DNA from: Marinospirillum perlucidum
GTDB lineage: Bacteria; Pseudomonadota; Gammaproteobacteria; Pseudomonadales; Halomonadaceae
NCBI RefSeq assembly: GCF_003336805.1
Contig: NZ_QFWJ01000014.1
Coordinates: 1 to 39,695 of the forward strand
Direction: 5' to 3'
DNA: 39,695 nucleotides
A program made the translations under genes and the position numbers. The number at the start of each line of letters is the position of its first letter. Within the stretch, counting starts at the first letter, position 1. The notes below the pieces were generated by a model. It saw nothing but the letters and a program-made list of their open reading frames with translations, ran no database searches and had not been told where the DNA came from. Shown in pieces: positions 35,466 through 39,695 of this stretch.

Positions 35466-35492
35466 AAAAATGCCCACCAGGGAGGGTGGGCA
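35466..35492 (-). terminator. Terminator of the acidic membrane protein gene
   Basis: A perfect 8-bp stem (TGCCCACC / GGTGGGCA) is followed on the minus strand by TTTTTATTTA. It lies 40 nt beyond the stop of the minus-strand gene at 35534. On the plus strand there is no T run, so it would not end yadGH transcripts well. Confidence 0.85.
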
Positions 35493-35533
35493 CAAGAAGG
35501 AATTCAAGCAGGAAGCAGGGGTTGGTTCAGAGC

Positions 35534-36238
35534 CTACTTCTTGTCATCATCACCCAGCAGTTCTTCTTCCAGATCGCTGAAATCAAATTCATCCAGATTA
35601 TCCAGCGTCTTCTGCAAAGTATCTTCAGGCAGGTCGTCTTCATCATCGTCAACCCGATCTGAAGAGACCAGAGGATCGTATTCTTCGGGTTCTTCAGCAC
35701 TGCCTTCCTGAGGGATGTCATCCAGCCCTTCCAGTTCATCATCCAGACCTTCAAGACCTTCCAAGTCAGCCGGACTTTCACCCAGGGCTTCATCCAGATC
35801 CGCCTGGCTGAGAATGTCATCATCATCTTCTTCGGCATCATCATCGGCCAGCACGGTTTCAGCAGCCGCTGGAGCGGCCGCAGCAGCGGCTGCCGGAGCC
35901 TTGGATTTGGCCGGTTGATCCAGGCCGATATCCAGACATTCACTCAGGGCTTCGACCAGCTCCTGCTGATGACCGCAAAGCTCTTTGGCAGCCGGGGCTT
36001 CAGTCATGATTTCGTGGCAGTTCTGGTTGATACGATTCAACAGCAGAGAAGCATGTTCGTAATCAAAGCCTGCACCGGAACCTAGATTCAACCCTGGCTC
36101 TTGAGGGGCACCTCCGGCTTTCAGGCCTTCAAGTTCCCTGATCAGACGTTTTTTTTGCAGTCGCTGGTAAAAGATAATAACCAGTAAAAGTATGCCCAGT
36201 TGTGCCAAAAGCACCACTGCCAGAGGGTTTAACACCAT
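35534..36238 (-). CDS. Acidic membrane-anchored protein with FliM-like motif
   Basis: I do not recognise this 234-aa protein as a named family. One N-terminal membrane helix (~5-25) is followed by a basic stretch and a short helical domain with three cysteines (~55-105). An Ala/Pro linker (114-127) leads to a very acidic, probably disordered tail (130-234). At 141-152 the tail reads DILSQADLDEAL, close to the N-terminal EIDALL peptide of FliM that binds phospho-CheY. Short copies of this motif occur in other gammaproteobacterial proteins. GAGGA lies ~9 nt before the ATG. A role in signalling or scaffolding is inference. Confidence 0.8.
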   Translation of the reverse strand: MVLNPLAVVLLAQLGILLLVIIFYQRLQKKRLIRELEGLKAGGAPQEPGLNLGSGAGFDYEHASLLLNRINQNCHEIMTEAPAAKELCGHQQELVEALSECLDIGLDQPAKSKAPAAAAAAAPAAAETVLADDDAEEDDDDILSQADLDEALGESPADLEGLEGLDDELEGLDDIPQEGSAEEPEEYDPLVSSDRVDDDEDDLPEDTLQKTLDNLDEFDFSDLEEELLGDDDKK

Positions 36239-36353
36239 GGTAAGCTGTCCTCAAAGGTGTTGATATGCAGCAGAATTATCCTTACAGATTAAGCTTCTAA
36301 GTAAGCGGGGGCAAGCTACAGGCCTTAAAAAATTGCAAACCGGGAGTTTTTTT

Positions 36354-36911
36354 ATGCAAGCAATTGATTTATTGCTAAACCGCAATTCGCATCCCCGATT
36401 GATTGATCCTGCTCCAGAGGGAGCCAGCCTGGAACGCATCTATCAGGCTGCCCTGCGGGCACCGGATCACGGCAGTGTTCGTCCCTGGCGTTTTATCGAG
36501 TTCAAAAATGCTGGCCTCAAACGACTGGGCGACATCTATGTCGAAGCCGAGAAGAATAAAAACCCCGGTGCCGAGGTGGAGCTGCTCAACAAGCTGCGCA
36601 ACCAGCCCTTGAGAGCGCCAATGGTGATTGCCGTGATTGCCCGGATAGAAGAACACCCCAAGGCTCCGCCCAGCGAGCAGCGATTGTCAGCCGCTTGTGC
36701 GGCGCATGGCCTGCTGCTTGGTGCTGAAGCCGAAGGCTTTGCCGGTATCTGGCGTTCAGGCTGGTTGTGCTTTGATGAGCTGGTGCATCAAAAACTCGGC
36801 CTGAGTCAAAATGAAGAACTCATCGGCTTTATTTACCTGGGCAGTGTCGCCGGTCGGCGCAAACCCCTGCCTGAACACCAAGTCAGTGATTTTGTGGAGA
36901 GCTGGACGTGA
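36354..36911 (+). CDS. Nitroreductase family protein, YdjA-like
   Basis: A 185-aa FMN-dependent oxidoreductase. It aligns by eye with E. coli YdjA from end to end: AIDLLLNRNSHPRLIDPAP, RAPDHGSVRPWRF, FAGIWRSGWL and ELIGFIYLGS. YdjA is a small nitroreductase with a poorly defined natural substrate. The ATG at 36354 has GGGAG ~8 nt upstream; a frame reaching back to 36333 is less likely. Its stop overlaps the next gene's GTG, so the two genes are translated together. Confidence 0.92.
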   Translation: MQAIDLLLNRNSHPRLIDPAPEGASLERIYQAALRAPDHGSVRPWRFIEFKNAGLKRLGDIYVEAEKNKNPGAEVELLNKLRNQPLRAPMVIAVIARIEEHPKAPPSEQRLSAACAAHGLLLGAEAEGFAGIWRSGWLCFDELVHQKLGLSQNEELIGFIYLGSVAGRRKPLPEHQVSDFVESWT

Positions 36912-37360
36912 CCCAAGCAGTAAGCCCTGAATTTTTACCCTGGCTGAAAGAAGCCATTCCCCTGACTCAACACCTGGGGATTGAAAACCTCTATTGGCAG
37001 GACAAGGAGTTGATTGCCGAGCTGCAATTGGCTCCCCTGGTTAATGACAAGGGCACCGGCTTTGGCGGAGGGGTGGCCGGTCTGGCAACCCTGTTGGGCT
37101 GGTGTTATGTCACCCTGCTGCTGGATGCCAGGGATCAACGCTGCCCGGTGGTTGTTAAAGAATCCAGTAACCGCTTTACCGCGCCCCTGACTGGTGACTT
37201 TACCCTGCACTGCTGGTGTGAAGAAGACGGGCAGCCGCAAAGCTTTCTGGAAACCTTTGCAAAGAAAGGCCGGGGACGCATCAACCTCAAGGTCGAAGCC
37301 AGGCAGGAAGGCCAGTTGGCCTTTGATTACCAGGGCACCTATGTCGCCCTGGGCAACTAA
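36908..37360 (+). CDS. Putative thioesterase, YiiD C-terminal-like
   Basis: A 150-aa single-domain protein resembling the C-terminal domain of YiiD, a hotdog-fold putative thioesterase. Family signs are PLTQHLGIENLYW at the start, then NDKGTGFGGGVAGLATLLGW and KESSNRFTAPL. The acetyltransferase half of E. coli YiiD is absent. It starts with GTG overlapping the nitroreductase stop (GTGA), with GGAG 9 nt upstream. The acyl substrate is unknown. Confidence 0.85.
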   Translation: MTQAVSPEFLPWLKEAIPLTQHLGIENLYWQDKELIAELQLAPLVNDKGTGFGGGVAGLATLLGWCYVTLLLDARDQRCPVVVKESSNRFTAPLTGDFTLHCWCEEDGQPQSFLETFAKKGRGRINLKVEARQEGQLAFDYQGTYVALGN

Positions 37361-37385
37361 TTTGCCCGATAACTGATTATCAGGC

Positions 37386-37414
37386 TTGCATTTTTTTAAA
37401 GGAGGCAGTACTAT
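37386..37414 (+). promoter_or_regulatory. tRNA-Ser promoter
   Basis: TTGCAT (-35) and TACTAT (-10) are separated by 17 bp. The bases after the -10 are ACGCGCC, a G+C-rich discriminator typical of stringently controlled stable RNA genes. Transcription would start ~8 nt before the mature tRNA. Confidence 0.6.
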
Positions 37415-37429
37415 ACGCGCCACTTGAAC

Positions 37430-37517
37430 GGAGGAGTGGCCGAGTGGTCGAAGGCGCACGCCTGGAAAGTGTGTATACGGCAACGTATCGAGGGTTCGAA
37501 TCCCTCCTCCTCCGCCA
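37430..37517 (+). tRNA. tRNA-Ser (anticodon GGA)
   Basis: An 88-nt class II tRNA with CCA encoded. The acceptor GGAGGAG pairs with CTCCTCC, the D-arm reads GGCCGAGTGGTCGAAGGC, and the anticodon loop is CTGGAAA (GGA, reading UCC/UCU). The long variable arm of serine tRNAs (TACGGCAACGTA region) and the T-loop GGTTCGAATCC are present. It sits at the edge between housekeeping DNA and an AT-richer island, the usual place for element integration. Confidence 0.97.
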
Positions 37518-37530
37518 CAAACAAGATTTA

Positions 37531-37557
37531 AAGCCCTGATTTTTCAGGGCTTTTTTT
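37531..37557 (+). terminator. tRNA-Ser terminator
   Basis: A perfect 9-bp stem (AAGCCCTGA / TCAGGGCTT) with loop TTTT runs into T7 and then ATGCC. It could also end transcripts from the minus-strand gene at 37571. Confidence 0.92.
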
Positions 37558-37570
37558 ATGCCTGAAAGAA

Positions 37571-38281
37571 CTAGTCCCCCAATTGGTCCCCCAAATTTAA
37601 TTGGGTTGATGTTTCCTTGTCTTCTGTTAAGTCTTTTTGGTTTTCAAGAAGACTCTGTACTATCTTGATTTTGTTGTTAAGGCTATCCAGCTTTTTGGCC
37701 TCAAGGATGAGCATATCTTCGCCTTCATCTAATTCAGCCTGAATAGCCTTGATTTCTTCTTTTGCCTCTGCAATTACTCCCAGTGCCTGGTCTGTGCAGC
37801 CTGAGGCTGGCTCTTTTTTCTTGGGTCTTGCAGCCAGCCTATCTTTCATTCTCTGTTTCTTCTCAGCTTCCTGTCTAAGCTCTTCTTTGATCTGGCTTTT
37901 GTAGTTCTTCAGGCTACTGATCATTTCCGATACTACTTCAGGTATGGTCGATTCCTGCTGCTTGGCTTCACTTCTTAGCTTGGTTCTGGTGCTTTTGCTG
38001 ACTTCAATCTGAACGAGTTGTTTTCTGGATTTTTTGCTACGAGTTTTGTGAACCCTCCAGGCCAGTTCCATCAATCTTCTCAGCTCTTTGAACTCAGGTT
38101 CTCCGATGCTGTTTGTCTTTCCTTCTTTTATCTGGATTAAAAGCTGAGTGGGGGCTAGTAGATGAGCTGGATGAAGAAGTGGGTGGTTCTTTTTCTGCAG
38201 GTACTTGATGACCCATTGAGCTTGATCTTGGTTCTGAGGATCTACCCAGCTGGTGAAAGGAATGGTGTTTGATTCGCTCAT
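37571..38281 (-). CDS. Hypothetical ribbon-helix-helix / coiled-coil protein
   Basis: I do not recognise this 236-aa protein. Residues ~88-128 fit a ribbon-helix-helix DNA-binding fold: strand LVQIEVSK, helix RTKLRSEAKQQE, then helix IPEVVSEMISSL, preceded by a very basic stretch. Residues ~129-155 and ~168-218 are predicted coiled coil. The last residues repeat LGDQLGD, from a DNA direct repeat GTCCCCCAA (37574 and 37586). AGGAG lies 6 nt before the ATG. Its promoter overlaps the palindromes at 38317-38359, so autoregulation is likely. Base composition is AT-richer than the core genes. It could be a plasmid- or element-maintenance factor. Confidence 0.7.
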   Translation of the reverse strand: MSESNTIPFTSWVDPQNQDQAQWVIKYLQKKNHPLLHPAHLLAPTQLLIQIKEGKTNSIGEPEFKELRRLMELAWRVHKTRSKKSRKQLVQIEVSKSTRTKLRSEAKQQESTIPEVVSEMISSLKNYKSQIKEELRQEAEKKQRMKDRLAARPKKKEPASGCTDQALGVIAEAKEEIKAIQAELDEGEDMLILEAKKLDSLNNKIKIVQSLLENQKDLTEDKETSTQLNLGDQLGD

Positions 38282-38316
38282 ATCGGTCTCCTGGCAGCAG
38301 ATTTTTTATCAGTATA

Positions 38317-38359
38317 ACACGTAATATTACAAAAAATGTTACATGGTAATGTTACGTGT
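38317..38359. promoter_or_regulatory. Nested palindromic operator region
   Basis: ACACGTAATATTAC (38317-38330) and GTAATGTTACGTGT (38346-38359) form an inverted repeat matching at 13 of 14 positions. The left arm contains a perfect 10-bp palindrome, GTAATATTAC, and ATGTTACAT lies in the centre. On the minus strand TATACT, a likely -10 of the 236-aa gene, lies directly after the left arm. The set looks like several half-sites for one dimeric regulator shared by the divergent genes. Confidence 0.7.
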
Positions 38360-38411
38360 AATGGTTATTTTTATTTGCAATATATATACCTATGCAGATG
38401 ATGCCAATAAT

Positions 38412-38431
38412 GATATTTTGGACAAAATATC
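38412..38431. promoter_or_regulatory. Inverted repeat just before the winged-helix gene
   Basis: GATATTTT-GGAC-AAAATATC is a perfect 8-bp inverted repeat ending 6 nt before the possible GTG start at 38438. It may be an operator, or an RNA stem covering the ribosome site, since no other good ribosome site is visible. Confidence 0.5.
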
Positions 38432-38437
38432 GGTGCC

Positions 38438-39670
38438 GTGGTGGCCACTATGTGGAAAAAATTATTAAGGTTTCCCTCTCCAGAAAAGCTATCGTACCAA
38501 GCTCGAATTTTGATGTTGCGCTTGGCGTTTGTGTACGGTGATTCTTTGATGTCTTCAAGCGTGCAGGCTTCAATGAGCGAGCTATCCAGGTCGCTTCATG
38601 TTCACCGAAACAAGCTTGGACCACTGATGAAGGAGCTTTCAGATGCAGGGTTGATTAAATTCATACCGGCACCTTCTACTGGCAAAAGAGGTCGGCCTTT
38701 GCAGTGTTTTACCTTCGCTCAGCTGACCAAAAAGTTCATTCGGGATAGCAAGGATGTTTGTCCGAATTTTAATGAAGCTTTAGAGAAGTTGGAGTTACAT
38801 GCACCTAGAGGGAGAGAAGGCGGGCCTTTTAAGAATTCAATGGAGTTGAACAAGGGACAAAGCCTTGTCCTTGCAGTCCTGCTGGCTCATGCCAATGACT
38901 TTGGCACGGTTACTGGTTTGCCTAAATCAAAGATTGTCTCTTTGACCGGTCTCAACATGGGTAGCGTCACTCAGTACCTGAAGCAGCTAAAAAAAATAGG
39001 CTATATTCGTAAGACCTACTCTGGCTTTAATGACAGTCTTATTTTTGGCCGCCAAGTCAGCGTGTACTGCTTGTCTTTGGATTTGGTTTTTGATCCAGGC
39101 AAAAGAAAAAAGTATCGGTTCTCATATCTATTCGATACGAAGCTCCGTGCACCACCAGTGTGCCAACTGGATGTCTTTCACGACTTTCCCTTAGTGGACT
39201 CCGATGTCCAGCTAATGAAGCAACTGAGTAGGCAGCTTACACCGCTTGGACTACGCAATCCCCGCAAGCTAGAAATGATGGGGTTCCACCTTGCATCTTT
39301 GGCGTCAATTTTGATTAGCCGAAACACTTCCTGGTCAGGCATCTTGTCGCCAAATGAATTTGAATTGACATTAGACCGACTTCTTGGCGAGTTGGGAGAA
39401 GAGCTAGATGCCGTTATTCAAAAAACGGGCGTGGATCGCACATTAAGTAGGAGAGAAAAAGCTGAGTGGCTTTCCGAGGGAAGTCATTTTATTTCTAACT
39501 TGGCAGAAAAATATCGTCAGCCTAAGCCCAAAATGATTTTGAAGCTGATCGTTTTGTTAAATGCAGCTTGCTGTAGTGGTTCAATGATTCTGGACACCAG
39601 CGTAGGTGGTAAGATCACCACCATAAACGAGGTGTCTGATGACCAGAAAACGACGTTCCTTTACTCCTGA
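38438..39670 (+). CDS. Double winged-helix protein, 3' end replaced by IS
   Basis: I do not recognise the family of this 410-codon frame. Two winged-helix-like domains are visible: ~40-95 (MSELSRSLHVHRNKLGPLMKEL, then GLIKFIPAPSTGKRGRP) and ~139-212 (LPKSKIVSLTGLNMGSVTQY with GYIRKTYSG). The layout suggests a DNA-binding regulator or an element replication factor. The start is GTG 38438 or ATG 38450; neither has a clear ribosome site. The native frame probably ends at about codon 378. From 39572 the DNA looks like the left end of an IS3-family element, so the last ~32 residues are IS-derived and the protein is probably truncated. Codon use is AT-richer than in the core genes. Confidence 0.7.
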   Translation: MVATMWKKLLRFPSPEKLSYQARILMLRLAFVYGDSLMSSSVQASMSELSRSLHVHRNKLGPLMKELSDAGLIKFIPAPSTGKRGRPLQCFTFAQLTKKFIRDSKDVCPNFNEALEKLELHAPRGREGGPFKNSMELNKGQSLVLAVLLAHANDFGTVTGLPKSKIVSLTGLNMGSVTQYLKQLKKIGYIRKTYSGFNDSLIFGRQVSVYCLSLDLVFDPGKRKKYRFSYLFDTKLRAPPVCQLDVFHDFPLVDSDVQLMKQLSRQLTPLGLRNPRKLEMMGFHLASLASILISRNTSWSGILSPNEFELTLDRLLGELGEELDAVIQKTGVDRTLSRREKAEWLSEGSHFISNLAEKYRQPKPKMILKLIVLLNAACCSGSMILDTSVGGKITTINEVSDDQKTTFLYS

Positions 39671-39695
39671 GTTCAAGCAGGAAGCAGCCAGCCTG
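39572..39695 (+). mobile_element. IS3-family insertion sequence, left end (partial)
   Basis: The sequence begins TGTAGTGGTTCAATGATTCT, starting with TG as IS3-family ends do. The OrfA start codon follows 67 nt later, a usual distance. A small hairpin GGTGGT/ACCACC lies between them. The element continues past the window, so the right end and target duplication cannot be seen. The exact boundary is inferred. Confidence 0.7.
39639..39695 (+). CDS. IS3-family transposase OrfA, N-terminal fragment
   Basis: The frame reads MTRKRRSFTPEFKQEAASL up to the window end, the characteristic start of IS3-family OrfA proteins, which bind the IS ends by a helix-turn-helix. In IS3 elements OrfA is joined to the OrfB integrase by a -1 frameshift; that part is outside the window. 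It overlaps the end of the interrupted winged-helix frame in another phase. Confidence 0.88.
   Translation, partial: MTRKRRSFTPEFKQEAASL

Noticed and set aside
35471-35492. Terminator of yadGH on the plus strand
   Set aside because: No T run follows on the plus strand; the T run on the minus strand shows that it serves the opposite gene.
1-39695. CRISPR array or cas genes
   Set aside because: No regularly spaced direct repeats and no cas-like proteins were found.

Overview
The window looks like a chromosomal stretch of a gammaproteobacterium, most likely Oceanospirillales/Pseudomonadales-like. The basis is the gene content and order: lpxH-ppiB divergent from glnS-cysS, gyrA upstream of serC-pheA-hisC and a fused tyrA-aroA gene, an LpxH-type lipid A enzyme, and Pseudomonas-like REP elements. 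I cannot name the genus from the sequence alone.

Layout. Bases 1-507 are the end of an rRNA operon: the 3' tip of 23S, a complete 5S gene, a strong terminator, then a 24-nt copy of the 5S 3' end followed by a second terminator. After a gene-free stretch, a chemotaxis receptor, lpxH and ppiB lie on the minus strand. On the plus strand follow glnS-cysS, a voltage-gated-type K+ channel and a 7TM diguanylate cyclase. A small minus-strand gene precedes gyrA. Between gyrA and serC lie two vitamin/amino-acid uptake modules: metN-metI, then metQ behind a possible MITE, and a TPP-riboswitch-controlled thiB-thiP-thiQ set divergent from a thiamine-kinase-like gene. The tight operon serC-pheA-hisC-tyrA/aroA then makes serine, phenylalanine, tyrosine, histidine and chorismate precursors and ends at a terminator.

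Bases 26.5-37.4 kb hold an MFS transporter, a SixA-like phosphatase, panE, ilvE, trmH, a REP pair, a slipin/NfeD membrane pair, a YadGH-type ABC exporter, an acidic membrane-anchored protein with a FliM-like motif, a nitroreductase and a thioesterase-like gene. A possible orphan small RNA sits between the MFS and SixA genes.

At 37.43 kb a tRNA-Ser(GGA) marks a sharp change. The last 2.1 kb are AT-richer and carry two unfamiliar genes, a ribbon-helix-helix/coiled-coil protein and a double winged-helix protein, separated by an elaborate palindromic control region. The second gene appears cut by an IS3-family element whose left end and OrfA start are the last bases of the window. This island edge is the least explained part of the window. 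The rest is mostly recognisable housekeeping, with several non-coding elements worth checking.
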